Below are positions 41,044 to 52,241 of a stretch of DNA of 64,000 nt, in pieces. The notes below the pieces were generated by a model, which ran no database searches, was not told where the DNA came from, and saw nothing but the letters and a program-made list of their open reading frames with translations. Origin of the DNA: Actinomycetospora sp. NBRC 106375 (GTDB lineage: Bacteria > Actinomycetota > Actinomycetes > Mycobacteriales > Pseudonocardiaceae); the NCBI RefSeq assembly GCF_030269665.1, contig NZ_BSTS01000003.1, forward strand, positions 248,001-312,000, read 5' to 3'. A program made the position numbers and the translations under genes. Positions within the stretch are counted from its first letter, which is position 1, and each line of letters starts with the position of its first letter.

Positions 41044-41964
41044 ATGGCCACCTCGCCGGGTCCACTACCCACCCCTGTCGTGCCCGTCGCCTGGCTCCGC
41101 GACGCCCTGCAGCGTGAGGAGGGGCGCCCGGTGGTGCTCGACGTGCGGTGGACGCTGCGGCCGCCGCCGAAGAACGCCAAGGAGCGCAAGGCGGCGGCGC
41201 GGGAGGACCCGCCCGGCCTCGTCGAGCACGACGCAGGCCACGTCCCGGGGGCGGTCTACGTCGACCTCGACACCGAGCTCGCCGGCCCGCCCGGTCCGGC
41301 CGGGCGCCACCCGCTGCCCGACCCCGACGTGCTCGAGGAGACGCTCCAGCGCGCCGGCGCCGACCGCGGCGGCGAGGTCGTCGTCTACGACGGCGGCGAC
41401 GGGATGGCGGCCGCGCGGGCGTGGTGGGTGCTGCGCTGGGCCGGCCTGCCCCACGATCGGGTCGCGGTGCTCGACGGCGGCTTCCCCGCGTGGGTGGCGG
41501 CCGGCGGCGAGGTCACCACCACCGGCACCGGTGTCCGCCGGCCGGGCAGCCTGCAGATCACGACCGGCTCGATGCCGGTGCTCACCGCGGAGGACGCCGC
41601 GGGCGTCGCCGGGTCGGGGGAGGCCGTCCTGCTCGACGGGCGGGCGCCCGAGCGCTTCCGCGGCGAGACCGAGCCGCTCGACCCGGTCGCGGGCCACGTC
41701 CCGGGCGCGGCGAGCGCACCGGCCGCGGCGCTCGTCGCGGACGGGCACTGGCGCGACCCCGAGGGCGCCGCCGAGGTGCTGCGCCCGCTCGTGGACGGGG
41801 CGGGCACGGTCGGTGCCTACTGCGGGTCGGGCGTCAGCGCGGCGATGCTCGTGCTCGGGCTCGAGCACGCGGGCCTGCGCCCGCCCGACGACCCCGCGGG
41901 GCTCTACGTCGGCAGCTGGTCGCACTGGTGCGGGACGGGGCGCCCGGTCGAGACCGGGGCGTGA
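41044..41964 (+). CDS. sulfurtransferase with two rhodanese domains
   Basis: The 306-residue protein has two rhodanese domains. The first (about 10-140) has DVRWTLRPPP, GHVPGAVYVDLDTELA and a non-Cys loop (VVVYDGGDGMAAAR). The second has GRAPERFRGETEPLDPVAGHVPGA-type sequence and the active loop with Cys260 (AYCGSGVSA). It transfers sulfur from thiosulfate or 3-mercaptopyruvate, as SseA/CysA2 proteins do. ATG 41044 is used, divergent from ideR. Confidence 0.9.
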   Translation: MATSPGPLPTPVVPVAWLRDALQREEGRPVVLDVRWTLRPPPKNAKERKAAAREDPPGLVEHDAGHVPGAVYVDLDTELAGPPGPAGRHPLPDPDVLEETLQRAGADRGGEVVVYDGGDGMAAARAWWVLRWAGLPHDRVAVLDGGFPAWVAAGGEVTTTGTGVRRPGSLQITTGSMPVLTAEDAAGVAGSGEAVLLDGRAPERFRGETEPLDPVAGHVPGAASAPAAALVADGHWRDPEGAAEVLRPLVDGAGTVGAYCGSGVSAAMLVLGLEHAGLRPPDDPAGLYVGSWSHWCGTGRPVETGA

Positions 41965-41986
41965 CCGCGGCCGGTACGGTCGGGGC

Positions 41987-43186
41987 GTGACGAGCTCCGG
42001 GGTGCCGACGGTGGATCCGGCCCGCGTGGCCGTCGTGTGGGACGAGAGCCTGCTCGGCTACAAGCTCTCGGAGGACCACCCGCTGCACCCCGTCCGGCTG
42101 GACCTCACGATGCGCCTCGCGCGCACGCTCGGCGTGCTCGAGGGGATCGAGCCGATGGTGCCGACGCCGGCGCCCGACGCGGAGGTCGAGCGCATCCACC
42201 TGGCCTCCTACCTGGAGGCCGTCCGGCGGGCGCCCACGAGCGGCGACGATCCGGTCCACCAGCTCGGCACCACCGACAACCCGATCTTCGAGGGCATGCA
42301 CGAGGCCAGTGCCCTGGTGTGCGGCGGGTCGATCGCCGCCGCCCGGGAGATCGCCGAGGGCCGCGCCGACCGCGCGGTGAACATCGCCGGCGGCCTGCAC
42401 CACGCGATGGCCGACCACGCCTGGGGCTTCTGCGTCTACAACGACTGCGCCGTCGCGATCTCCTGGCTGCTCGACCACGGCTACGAGCGCATCTGCTACA
42501 TCGACACCGACGTCCACCACGGCGACGGCGTGCAGAAGGCGTTCTACGACGACGACCGCGTGCTGACGATCTCCATGCACCAGCACCCGCGCACCCTGTG
42601 GCCGGGCACCGGGTTCGCCTCGGAGCTGGGTGCGGGCGCCGCGTCCGGGTCCGCGGTCAACCTCGCCCTGCCGCCCGGCACGCGCGACGCCGGTTGGCTG
42701 CGGGCCTTCCACGCGGTCGTCCCGGGCCTGCTGCGGGCGTTCCGGCCCCAGATCCTGGTCACCCAGTGCGGCGTGGACACCCACCACGAGGACCCGCTGG
42801 CCGAGCTGTCGCTCTCGGTCGACGGCCACCGCGCGATCTACCGGAGCCTGCGGCGGCTCGCGGCCGAGCACAGCGACGGCAAGTGGCTCGCCCTCGGCGG
42901 CGGGGGCTACGGCCTCTTCCGGGCCGTGCCGCGCTCGTGGACGCACCTGCTCGCGACGGTCCTCGACCGCGACGTCGAGCCGCACCGGCCGATCCCGGCG
43001 GACTGGACCTCCTACGCGACGGAGAAGACCCGCCGGCCGCTGCCGACCTCGATGACCGAGGAGGCCCCGACGGACTTCGAGCCGTGGGGCGGCTTCACCG
43101 AGGTCGAGGTCGACCCGTTCCTGCTCGAGACGCGGCGCGCGGTGTTCCCGCTGCACGGTCTCGACCCTGCGGACAGCCGTGACTGA
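41987..43186 (+). CDS. acuC: acetoin utilization protein AcuC, protein lysine deacetylase
   Basis: AcuC is a zinc-dependent class I/II-type histone-deacetylase-like enzyme that removes acetyl groups from acetyl-CoA synthetase in Bacillus. The 399-residue protein has WDESLLGYKLSEDHPLHPVR, the charge-relay GGLHHAMADHAWGFCVYND, the zinc ligands in YIDTDVHHGDGVQ and a later CGVDTHHEDPLAELSLS, and the GGGGYG substrate loop. GTG 41987 is used. The next gene encodes a protein acetyltransferase of the Pat type, and acsA is 7 kb further on, so the substrate is probably AcsA. Confidence 0.93.
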   Translation: MTSSGVPTVDPARVAVVWDESLLGYKLSEDHPLHPVRLDLTMRLARTLGVLEGIEPMVPTPAPDAEVERIHLASYLEAVRRAPTSGDDPVHQLGTTDNPIFEGMHEASALVCGGSIAAAREIAEGRADRAVNIAGGLHHAMADHAWGFCVYNDCAVAISWLLDHGYERICYIDTDVHHGDGVQKAFYDDDRVLTISMHQHPRTLWPGTGFASELGAGAASGSAVNLALPPGTRDAGWLRAFHAVVPGLLRAFRPQILVTQCGVDTHHEDPLAELSLSVDGHRAIYRSLRRLAAEHSDGKWLALGGGGYGLFRAVPRSWTHLLATVLDRDVEPHRPIPADWTSYATEKTRRPLPTSMTEEAPTDFEPWGGFTEVEVDPFLLETRRAVFPLHGLDPADSRD

Positions 43187-43219
43187 CCCGCGGGCACACC
43201 GATCCCCCTGGGGCTCTCG

Positions 43220-46009
43220 ATGACCGAGTCGACGACCGAGACCGCCGACCCCGACGCGGCCACCGCGGAGGTCCGCGCGGTCCCCGACGCCCCCTACCCG
43301 GCGCATTGGGAGGCCGACGTCGTCGCCTCCGACGGGGCGACCGCGCACCTGCGGCCGATCTCGTCCGCCGACGCCGCCGCGGTCGTCGCCTTCCACGGGC
43401 AGCTCTCGGACCGCACCCGCTACTTCCGCTACTTCAGCCCCTACCCGCACATCCCCGAGCGCGACCTCAAGAACTTCGTCGAGGTCGACCACCACGACCG
43501 CGTCGCGCTCGTGCTCTGGCTGGGCCGGGAGATCATCGCGATCGGGCGCTACGTGCGGCTCGCGCAGTCGTCGGCCGCCGAGGTCGCGTTCGTCGTCCGC
43601 GACGACCACCAGGGCCGCGGCCTGGGTTCGATCCTCCTGGAGCACCTCGCGGCCGCGGCGCGCGAGTGCGGCCTGACGCGCTTCGTCGCCGAGGTGCTCA
43701 CCGAGAACCACCAGATGGTGCGCGTCTTCCGCGACGCCGGGTTCGAGGTCAGCCGGGCCCTGGAGGGCTCGACGCTGCACCTGGAGTTCGACGTCGCGTC
43801 GACCTCGCGGGCCCGGGAGGTCCAGCACGCCCGCGAGCAGCGCGCCGAGGCCCGCAGCGTGGCGAACGTCCTCTCGCCGCGCTCGGTCGCGGTCGTGGGC
43901 GCCTCGCCGGACGAGACGAAGATCGGCCACGTCGTCCTGGCGAACCTGCTGCGCGGCCGGTTCACCGGGCCCGTCTACCCGGTGCACCCGGAGGCACGCT
44001 CGGTGCGCGGGGTGCGGGCGTACCCGACCGTCACCGACATCCCCGACGACGTCGACCTCGCGGTGCTGGCGGTGCCGCCCGACGAGGTGCCGGGCGTGTT
44101 CGACGCCTGCCTCTCGAAGGGCGTGCGCGCGCTCGTCGTCATCACCTCGGGCTTCGGCGAGACCGGCCCGACCGGGCTCGCCGCCCAGCGCGAGCTGGTC
44201 ACCGACGCCCGCGCGAACGGGATGCGGGTCGTCGGCCCGAGCGCGCTCGGCGTGGTGAACCTCGCCGCGGACGTGTCACTGAACGCCTCCCTGGCGCCGG
44301 TGCTGCCCCCGCCGGGGCGGGTCGGGTTCTTCTGCCAGTCCGGCGCGCTCGGTATCCAGATCCTGGCCGCGGCCGCGGACCGCCGACTCGGGCTGTCGTC
44401 GTTCGTCTCGGCCGGCAACCGCGCCGACCTGTCGGGCAACGACCTCATGCAGTACTGGGACACCGACCCCGACACCGACGTCGTGCTGCTCTACCTCGAG
44501 ACCTTCGGCAACCCGCGGAAGTTCGCCCGCGTCGCGCGCCGGCTGGCCCGCCAGAAGCCCGTCGTCGCGGTGAAGAGCGGGCGCCACGTCGCCGCCGCGC
44601 CAGGGCTCGCCGCCAGCACCCAGCCGATCGACGAGGCCGCGGTGGCGGCGGTGTTCGACCAGTCGGGGGTCATCCGGGTCGACTCCGTCGACGAGCTCTT
44701 CGACGCCGCCCAGCTGCTGGCCCACCAGCCGCTGCCGCCGGGCCCGCGGATCGGGATCGTCGGCAACTCGACCGCGCTCGGGGTGCTCGCCGCCGACGTC
44801 GTCCTGGCCCAGGGCCTGTTCCTGGCCCGCGACCCGGTCGACCTGGGCACCGCCAGCGGCGCCGAGGAGCTGCGCGAGGCGGTCACCGACCTGCTCGCCG
44901 ACGACCAGTGCGACGCGCTCGTCGTCGCCTTCGTCCCGGCGGTCACCACCGACCCGACCGACCACGCGCAGGCCCTCGCCGACGCCGTCCGCGGCGCCGA
45001 CAAACCGGTGGTCTCGACGTTCCTGGCCTCCGAGGGCGTGCCCGAGGTGCTGACGGTGCGCGCCGAGGAGGACGGCCGGGGCAACGGGCACGGCAACGGG
45101 CACGGCAACGGGCACGGCAACGGGCACGGCAGCGGGCACGGCGATGGGCACCGCGACGCCGGCCCGCAGCGGGGCAGCATCCCGTCCTACCCGAGCCCGG
45201 AGCGCGCGGTCCTCGCGCTGGCCCGGGCGGTGCGCTACACGCAGTGGCGCTCGCGCCCCGTCGGCGACTTCGTCGTACCCTCCGGCGTCGACGTCGACGC
45301 CGCGCGGGCGTTCGTCGACGAGCTGGCGCCCGCGCCGCGCACCGTGCTCTCCGACGAGCAGGCCGACGCCCTGCTGCGCTGCGTCGGCGTCGTCGTCGCC
45401 CCGTTCCGCCGCGTGCGCTCGGCCGACGAGGCGGTCGCGGCCGCGCGGGAGCTGGGCGGCGCGGTGGTGCTCAAGACCGCCGACCGCCGGTGGCGCCACC
45501 GCACCGACCTGCGCGGGGTGCACGTGGGGCTGACCGAGTCCTCGGCGATCGCGAGCGCCTACGAGCAGCTCGTCGACCTGTCGGGCGCGGACGAGGTCTA
45601 CGTCCAGGTGCAGGCGCCGCCCGGCATCCCGTGCGTGGTGGAGATCCGCGACGACCCGTCGTTCGGGTCGCTGGTGTCGTTCGGCCTCGCGGGCGTGGTG
45701 GGGGAGCTGCTGGGCGACCGCGCCTACCGCGCCACCCCGCTGTCGACGATGGACGCCGCGACGCTGGTCCGCGCGCCCCGCGCCGCGCCGCTGCTCGACG
45801 GCTACCGGGGCGCCCGGCGCGCGGACCTGCCGGCGCTCGAGGACCTCGTGCTGCGGATCGGCGTGCTCGCCGACACCGTGCCGGAGATCCGGTCGCTGGT
45901 GCTCGACCCGGTGCTGGCCGCCGACCGCGGCGCCCACCCGACCGGCGTCACCGTCACCCTCGGCCCGCCGCCGGGCCCCCGCGACGCCGGTCCCCGCCGC
46001 CTGCGCTGA
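43220..46009 (+). CDS. Pat-type protein lysine acetyltransferase (GNAT + NDP-forming acyl-CoA synthetase domains)
   Basis: The 929-residue fusion has an N-terminal GNAT domain (about 35-190; VAFVVRDDHQGRGLGSILL binds acetyl-CoA). A CoA-binding domain follows (SVAVVGASPDETKIGHVV near 225) with succinyl-CoA synthetase-like domains (FFCQSGALGIQIL). An ATP-grasp-like part begins near 705 (VLKTADRRWRHRT). GNAT-first order is the type II layout known from Streptomyces PatA, the reverse of Salmonella Pat. Such enzymes acetylate the active-site Lys of acetyl-CoA synthetase. Residues 621-644 are six tandem GXGH units from a 12-bp DNA repeat. It directly follows acuC by 33 bases. Confidence 0.9.
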   Translation: MTESTTETADPDAATAEVRAVPDAPYPAHWEADVVASDGATAHLRPISSADAAAVVAFHGQLSDRTRYFRYFSPYPHIPERDLKNFVEVDHHDRVALVLWLGREIIAIGRYVRLAQSSAAEVAFVVRDDHQGRGLGSILLEHLAAAARECGLTRFVAEVLTENHQMVRVFRDAGFEVSRALEGSTLHLEFDVASTSRAREVQHAREQRAEARSVANVLSPRSVAVVGASPDETKIGHVVLANLLRGRFTGPVYPVHPEARSVRGVRAYPTVTDIPDDVDLAVLAVPPDEVPGVFDACLSKGVRALVVITSGFGETGPTGLAAQRELVTDARANGMRVVGPSALGVVNLAADVSLNASLAPVLPPPGRVGFFCQSGALGIQILAAAADRRLGLSSFVSAGNRADLSGNDLMQYWDTDPDTDVVLLYLETFGNPRKFARVARRLARQKPVVAVKSGRHVAAAPGLAASTQPIDEAAVAAVFDQSGVIRVDSVDELFDAAQLLAHQPLPPGPRIGIVGNSTALGVLAADVVLAQGLFLARDPVDLGTASGAEELREAVTDLLADDQCDALVVAFVPAVTTDPTDHAQALADAVRGADKPVVSTFLASEGVPEVLTVRAEEDGRGNGHGNGHGNGHGNGHGSGHGDGHRDAGPQRGSIPSYPSPERAVLALARAVRYTQWRSRPVGDFVVPSGVDVDAARAFVDELAPAPRTVLSDEQADALLRCVGVVVAPFRRVRSADEAVAAARELGGAVVLKTADRRWRHRTDLRGVHVGLTESSAIASAYEQLVDLSGADEVYVQVQAPPGIPCVVEIRDDPSFGSLVSFGLAGVVGELLGDRAYRATPLSTMDAATLVRAPRAAPLLDGYRGARRADLPALEDLVLRIGVLADTVPEIRSLVLDPVLAADRGAHPTGVTVTLGPPPGPRDAGPRRLR
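45080..45151 (+). repeat. 12-bp tandem repeat inside the Pat-like gene
   Basis: Six consecutive 12-base units: four of GGCAACGGGCAC, then GGCAGCGGGCAC and GGCGATGGGCAC, encoding (GNGH)4-GSGH-GDGH. The two last units diverge, suggesting that the array grew by slippage at its left end. It lies between folded domains. Confidence 0.9.
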
Positions 46010-46085
46010 GGAGCCGCACCTCACGAAGGAGTGACCGCGTCGGGGCGGCGGGGTGGCCCGGGGGAGCCCTACGGTCGGACGGACC

Positions 46086-46583
46086 ATGCGCCGCGCACCG
46101 ATGCTCCCGACGACCCTGCGCCTCGGCCTGCTCGCGGCGATCGTGCTGCTGGCCGCGGGGTGCGGGTCCGGGGGCACACCGGAACCGCCGCCGGAGGCAC
46201 CGCCCACGATCCCGACCGGCGCACCGCCGCCGTCGAACCGACCGGTGCCGGCGACCCCCGACCCGCTCGTGGCGACGCCGCCCGCCGGGGCCGGCGCGCT
46301 GCCCGCCGAGCGCGTCGACGCCGGCGCGCTGCCCGCCGGGCTCCCGACGCTCGTGTGGACGCGGGGCGACCGCGTGGTGGGGGTCTACGGGCGCGCCGGG
46401 GGGTGCACCGACGCACGCGCGGAGGTCGTCGAGCAGGGGGCCGACCGGGTGGTGCTGCGCGTGGTGCAGTTCAGCACCGGTCCCGGACCGTGCACGCGCG
46501 AGCTCGTGTACCCGCCGCTCGAGGTGACCCTCGATGCGCCGCTGGGGGAGCGCCGGGTCGTCCTCACGGGTGCGGTGCCCTAG
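46086..46583 (+). CDS. putative lipoprotein
   Basis: The 165-residue protein has a lipoprotein signal (LRLGLLAAIVLLAAGC; lipobox LAAGC with Cys at about 24) and a Pro-rich linker. A small C-terminal domain (ERVDAGALPAGLPTLVWTRGD onward) with two Cys (GGCTD and GPCTRE) could form a disulfide outside the cell. No family is recognised. ATG 46086 lies inside a longer frame and gives the signal directly. Confidence 0.72.
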   Translation: MRRAPMLPTTLRLGLLAAIVLLAAGCGSGGTPEPPPEAPPTIPTGAPPPSNRPVPATPDPLVATPPAGAGALPAERVDAGALPAGLPTLVWTRGDRVVGVYGRAGGCTDARAEVVEQGADRVVLRVVQFSTGPGPCTRELVYPPLEVTLDAPLGERRVVLTGAVP

Positions 46584-46594
46584 GAAAAGCCGGA

Positions 46595-46625
46595 AGACCG
46601 GGCCGGCCCCCGACCGTCCCGGTCT
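46595..46625. terminator. hairpin after the lipoprotein gene
   Basis: AGACCGGG and CCCGGTCT are exact complements separated by 15 bases, starting 12 bases past the lipoprotein stop, in the 231-bp gap before sigB's 3' end. A second small one (ATCACAC/GTGTGAT, loop 7) follows near 46699-46719. Confidence 0.5.
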
Positions 46626-46774
46626 CCCGTCGCCGGCGGGCCGCGTCGCGCGCCGCCTGCCTCGTGGTTGGCCGGACCGGTGCGCTCCACGTGAGTGCGA
46701 TCACACCCGGCCCGTGTGATTCAGACTGCCGTTACCGGCGAGTCACCGTCAATGCGCACTTCGGGCGGCCGCAA

Positions 46775-46793
46775 CGTGACCGATCCGGTCACG
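46775..46793. terminator. hairpin downstream of sigB
   Basis: CGTGACC and GGTCACG pair perfectly around GATCC, 22 bases past the sigB stop on its strand. Confidence 0.55.
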
Positions 46794-46814
46794 CTGCGTC
46801 CCCGGAGATCCCGC

Positions 46815-47810
46815 TCAGCTGGCCGCGTAGGCCTTCAGGCGGCGCGCCCGGTCGCCGTCGCGGAGCTTGACCATGACCTCGCGCTCGATCTGGCGGACCC
46901 GCTCGCGGGAGAGCCCGAACTGGCGCCCGATCTGGTCGAGCGTGCGGGGCTGGCCGTCGTCCAGGCCGTAGCGCAGCCGGATGACGTTCTGCTCGCGCTC
47001 GTCCAGCGTCGCGATGACGCGGCGCATGTCGTCGTGGAGCAGCCCCGAGATGACCGTCGACTCGGCGTCGGTGGCCTCGGCGTCCTCGATGAAGTCCCCG
47101 AGCGGGGCCTCCTCCTCGGAGCCGACCGGCATGTCCAGGCTGACCGGGTCGCGGCTGTGGTCCAGGAGGTCGGCGACCTTCTCCGGCGTCAGCCCCGACT
47201 CCTCGGCCAGCTCCTCGTTGGTCGCCTCGCGACCGAGGGTCTGGTGCATGTCGCGCTTGATGCGGGCCAGCTTGTTGACCTGCTCGACCAGGTGGACGGG
47301 CAGGCGGATGGTGCGGGCCTGGTCGGCCATGCCGCGGGTGATGGCCTGGCGGATCCACCACGTCGCGTAGGTCGAGAACTTGAAGCCCTTGGTGTAGTCG
47401 AACTTCTCGACCGCGCGGATCAGACCGAGGTTGCCCTCCTGGATGAGGTCCAGCAGCGGCATGCCGCGGCCGGTGTAGCGCTTGGCCAGCGAGACGACCA
47501 GGCGCAGGTTGGCCTCGAGCAGGTGGGCACGGGCGCGGCGGCCGTCGCGGGCCACGGCCCGGAGGTCGGCGGCGCGCTGGCCGTCCATGTCCGCGGAGTC
47601 CTCGAGCAGGTGCGCGGCGTACACGCCCGCCTCGATGCGCTTGGCGAGCTCCACCTCGTCGGCGGCCGTCAGGAGCGCGGTCTTTCCGATACCGTTGAGG
47701 TAGACGCGGACGAGGTCCGCCGCAGGGCCCTGGGCGTCGAGATCGCTCTCAGCAGGCCCGGCGGGCACGGCCGCCTCGGGGCCGGTCTGCGGTGCGAGTG
47801 TCGCCGTCAT
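46815..47810 (-). CDS. sigB: RNA polymerase sigma factor SigB (group 2 sigma-70)
   Basis: The 331-residue protein has the primary-like sigma architecture without region 1.1: region 1.2 ([21 protein letters not shown]), region 2 ([54 protein letters not shown]), region 3 and region 4 with the [21 protein letters not shown]. This fits SigB/HrdD-type stress sigma factors rather than the longer housekeeping SigA. ATG 47810 has GGAGGAA just upstream. A promoter at 47863-47889 matches the SigE/SigH-type consensus, as for mycobacterial sigB. Confidence 0.93.
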   Translation of the reverse strand: MTATLAPQTGPEAAVPAGPAESDLDAQGPAADLVRVYLNGIGKTALLTAADEVELAKRIEAGVYAAHLLEDSADMDGQRAADLRAVARDGRRARAHLLEANLRLVVSLAKRYTGRGMPLLDLIQEGNLGLIRAVEKFDYTKGFKFSTYATWWIRQAITRGMADQARTIRLPVHLVEQVNKLARIKRDMHQTLGREATNEELAEESGLTPEKVADLLDHSRDPVSLDMPVGSEEEAPLGDFIEDAEATDAESTVISGLLHDDMRRVIATLDEREQNVIRLRYGLDDGQPRTLDQIGRQFGLSRERVRQIEREVMVKLRDGDRARRLKAYAAS

Positions 47811-47862
47811 TGCTTCCTCCCTGCGCGGCGCGAAGGTGCTGGGGCGCCGCGTCATCTGGTCG

Positions 47863-47889
47863 AACGCGTCGGGGGCGGCGTTCGTTCCC
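47863..47889 (-). promoter_or_regulatory. ECF-type promoter of sigB
   Basis: On the minus strand GGGAAC (47889-47884), 17 bases and CGTT (47866-47863) match the SigE/SigH-type ECF consensus GGGAAY-N16-17-CGTT, giving a leader of about 45 bases to the sigB ATG. M. tuberculosis sigB is known to be transcribed by SigE/SigH at such a site. Confidence 0.65.
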
Positions 47890-47965
47890 GAACTGGGATA
47901 CAACGGAGGGGTAGCCCGATGTGGCGTGCCTGACGCATGGCACGCGCCACCCGGAGGCAACTCCG

Positions 47966-48391
47966 TCAGATCTCCACCAGCACGGTGAACGGGCCGTCGT
48001 TGACCGACTCAACGCGCATGTCGGCCCGGAACTTCCCGGTGGCGACGCTCGCCCCGCGCGCCCGCAACGCGGCCACGACGGCGTCGACGGCGGCGTGCGC
48101 GGCGGCGGGCGGTGCGGCAGCCGACCACGACGGCCGCCGGCCCTTGCGCGTGTCCCCGTAGACGGTGAACTGGCTGACGACGAGCAGCCCCGCGCCGGTC
48201 TCGGCGCACGACTCCTCGTCGCGCAGCAGACGCATCTCGTGCAGCTTGCGGGCCATCGTGGCCGGCGCGTCGGGACCGTCGTCGCGGTGCACCCCGAGCA
48301 GGACGAGCAGGCCGGGGCGGTCGAGCTCCCCGACGACCTCGCCGTCGACCACCACGCGCGCGGACGTCACGCGGCTCACGACGGCCCTCAC
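47966..48391 (-). CDS. dtd: D-aminoacyl-tRNA deacylase
   Basis: Dtd removes D-amino acids (and glycine) wrongly attached to tRNA. The 141-residue protein has [18 protein letters not shown] at the start, [20 protein letters not shown] with the conserved SQF-T-YGDT active-site stretch, and the cross-subunit Gly-Pro in [10 protein letters not shown] near the end. GTG 48391 overlaps the stop of the preceding methyltransferase gene (GTGA), so the two are coupled. Length and motifs fit the DTD1 type. Confidence 0.93.
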   Translation of the reverse strand: MRAVVSRVTSARVVVDGEVVGELDRPGLLVLLGVHRDDGPDAPATMARKLHEMRLLRDEESCAETGAGLLVVSQFTVYGDTRKGRRPSWSAAAPPAAAHAAVDAVVAALRARGASVATGKFRADMRVESVNDGPFTVLVEI

Positions 48392-49887
48392 GGCGCGGGC
48401 ACCAGCATCCCGTGGTGCACGAGGTCGCGGACGACGGGCAGCGCGGCCTCCGCGAGCTCGTCGGCGTCGCGGCCGTGCGCGACGGCCAGGAGCCCGACGA
48501 GATCGCGCAGCGGCAGGTACCCGCGGCACCCCGCGAGCAGGGCGACGCCGAGCTCGTCGACGTCGTGGCGCCACTGGGGGCCGTCGAGACGCACGAGCGT
48601 CGCGGCCACCGGCTCCCACCCCTCGTCGGTGGAGACCAGCCCGCGCTCGAGGGCGACGGTGTCGGGCACGCGCAGGCGCACGTCGAGCAGCGCCTCGCCG
48701 GGGTGGCGCGCCAGCCAGGCCGTGCGGTCGAGCCACGCCTCGATCTCGGGGCCGAGCGGGTCGTCGTGGGACTGGCGCAGGTCCTCGCACACCACGGTCC
48801 CGGGCACGTCCGGCGCGGTCCGGCGCAGCGTGACGAACCCGAAGCCGACGGCGTGGACGCCCTCGGCGGCGAGGAAGTCGAGCCACCGCTCGGAGAGCTC
48901 CGTGCCCTCGGGCGAGGCCGGGTCGACGCCCGCGTCGCGCAGCCAGGTGCCCACGTGCAGGGCGGGGTCGGCGACGTCCCGTTGCACCACCCACGCGTCC
49001 AGACCGCCGGGCGCGGCCGACCGCGCCGCCTCCGCGAGCCACGCCTGCGGGCGCTCCGTCCAGTCCTCGGACGTGATGAGCCACGACGCGAGCAGCTGCG
49101 CGACGCCGCCCTCGGTGAGGTGCGCCGGCAGGGCCCCGACGAGCAGCGCCGACGCCCCGTCCCCGCCCAGCCCCGCGTCGCGGTACACGTGCTCGACCTG
49201 CGGCGGGCCCGGCACGAAGGGCGGATTGCTGACGATCTGGTCGAAGCGCCGCCCGGCCACCGGCTCGAGCCACGGGCCCGGGAGCACCTCCGCCCCGATC
49301 CCGCTCAGGGCGAACGTCGCCCGCGCCATCGCCAGGGCGCGCTCGGAGACGTCGGTGGCGGTGAGGTGCTCCGCGTGCCCCGACGCGTGCAGGACCTGCA
49401 CCCCGCACCCCGTCCCGACGTCGAGCAGGGTGCCGACCGGGCGGCGCACGGTCGCCCGGGCCAGCGACAGCGACGCCGCCCCGGTGCCGAGGACGTGCTC
49501 CCGGCCCGCGGTGCGCAGGGCGGGGCCGACCTCGAGGTCGGAGAGCACCCACCACGGCGGCGCGGCGGGCAGGGCGGCGTCCCCGTGCGGGCGCAGGTCG
49601 AGTGCGGCCGTGACGAGGCCGTCCTCCTCGCTCAGCAGCCCGGCGGTGACGGCGTCGACGACGGCCACCGGCTCGAGGGCGGCGGCGACGTCGGCCCGGG
49701 GCAGGGTGTCGCCGAGCAGGAACAGCCGCACGAACGTGCCCGCGTCGCCGGCGTCCCGGACGGCGCGGCGGGCGGGTGTCGTCTCGCCGCGGTCGAGCGC
49801 GGCGCGGGCCGTCGACCCCAGCAGGGCGCTGACGCCGTCGACGGTGAAACCTCCCCGGAGCAGCGCGGTGCGTAAGCCACGCCACAT
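48388..49887 (-). CDS. class I SAM-dependent methyltransferase
   Basis: The 499-residue protein has a central Rossmann methyltransferase domain ([36 protein letters not shown], then [14 protein letters not shown]). The NPPF motif is typical of enzymes that methylate N atoms of Gln, adenine or guanine (HemK/RsmC-like). Domains without known function flank it on both sides (N-terminal part about 1-130 and C-terminal part after 330). ATG 49887 ([10 protein letters not shown]) is preferred; the frame could start at 49956. It is coupled to dtd, and the translation context suggests rRNA, tRNA or release-factor substrates, which is inference. Confidence 0.82.
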   Translation of the reverse strand: MWRGLRTALLRGGFTVDGVSALLGSTARAALDRGETTPARRAVRDAGDAGTFVRLFLLGDTLPRADVAAALEPVAVVDAVTAGLLSEEDGLVTAALDLRPHGDAALPAAPPWWVLSDLEVGPALRTAGREHVLGTGAASLSLARATVRRPVGTLLDVGTGCGVQVLHASGHAEHLTATDVSERALAMARATFALSGIGAEVLPGPWLEPVAGRRFDQIVSNPPFVPGPPQVEHVYRDAGLGGDGASALLVGALPAHLTEGGVAQLLASWLITSEDWTERPQAWLAEAARSAAPGGLDAWVVQRDVADPALHVGTWLRDAGVDPASPEGTELSERWLDFLAAEGVHAVGFGFVTLRRTAPDVPGTVVCEDLRQSHDDPLGPEIEAWLDRTAWLARHPGEALLDVRLRVPDTVALERGLVSTDEGWEPVAATLVRLDGPQWRHDVDELGVALLAGCRGYLPLRDLVGLLAVAHGRDADELAEAALPVVRDLVHHGMLVPAP

Positions 49888-50129
49888 TCGGGCATGTGGA
49901 GCCACGACACCGTCCGAACGGCGACGTTGTGCGTCGGGGTGGTCGGGTCGGGGCACGGGGAGATCGTCACACTGCCGCCGCAGTCGGTCCTCGCCACCCT
50001 GTCCGCGACCCCTCCGAACGCACCGTTGTCACAGGTCGGGGTTGTGCATGACGCTGCGCACACAGCACGGGGCACCACGCGTCCAGACGCTGGGGGGTGC
50101 CCGGGACGACGACCGGGAGGCTTACGCGG

Positions 50130-52064
<1,935 letters not shown>

Positions 52065-52079
52065 GTGCGCTCCGCGCAG

Positions 52080-52119
52080 GTGAGCACTTCGGAGTGCCTG
52101 GGCACTCCGAAGTGCTCAC
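52080..52119. terminator. 19-bp perfect hairpin after acsA
   Basis: GTGAGCACTTCGGAGTGCC and its exact complement are separated by two bases, beginning 16 bases past the acsA stop. Confidence 0.75.
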
Positions 52120-52178
52120 GTGCCGGAGGCACGGCGCGGTGCCCTCTGGTCGTTCCGAGGGGTCGCCGCGCCGTGGTG

Positions 52179-52241
52179 TGCAGCGAACGCGCCCGGGCTT
52201 GCAGCGAACGCGCTCGTGGTTGCAGCGAACGCGCTGTTCGC
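52179..52241. repeat. three 21-bp direct repeats
   Basis: TGCAGCGAACGCGC occurs at 52179, 52200 and 52221 with an exact 21-bp period (two helical turns). The third unit leads into hairpin element B, whose copy at 2849 has one such unit. Confidence 0.7.

Noticed and set aside
50043-50062. TGTGC-N10-GCACA before acsA as a CRP/GlxR site
   Set aside because: Spacing is longer than the 16-bp CRP-type consensus and the core differs, so the match is too weak to call.
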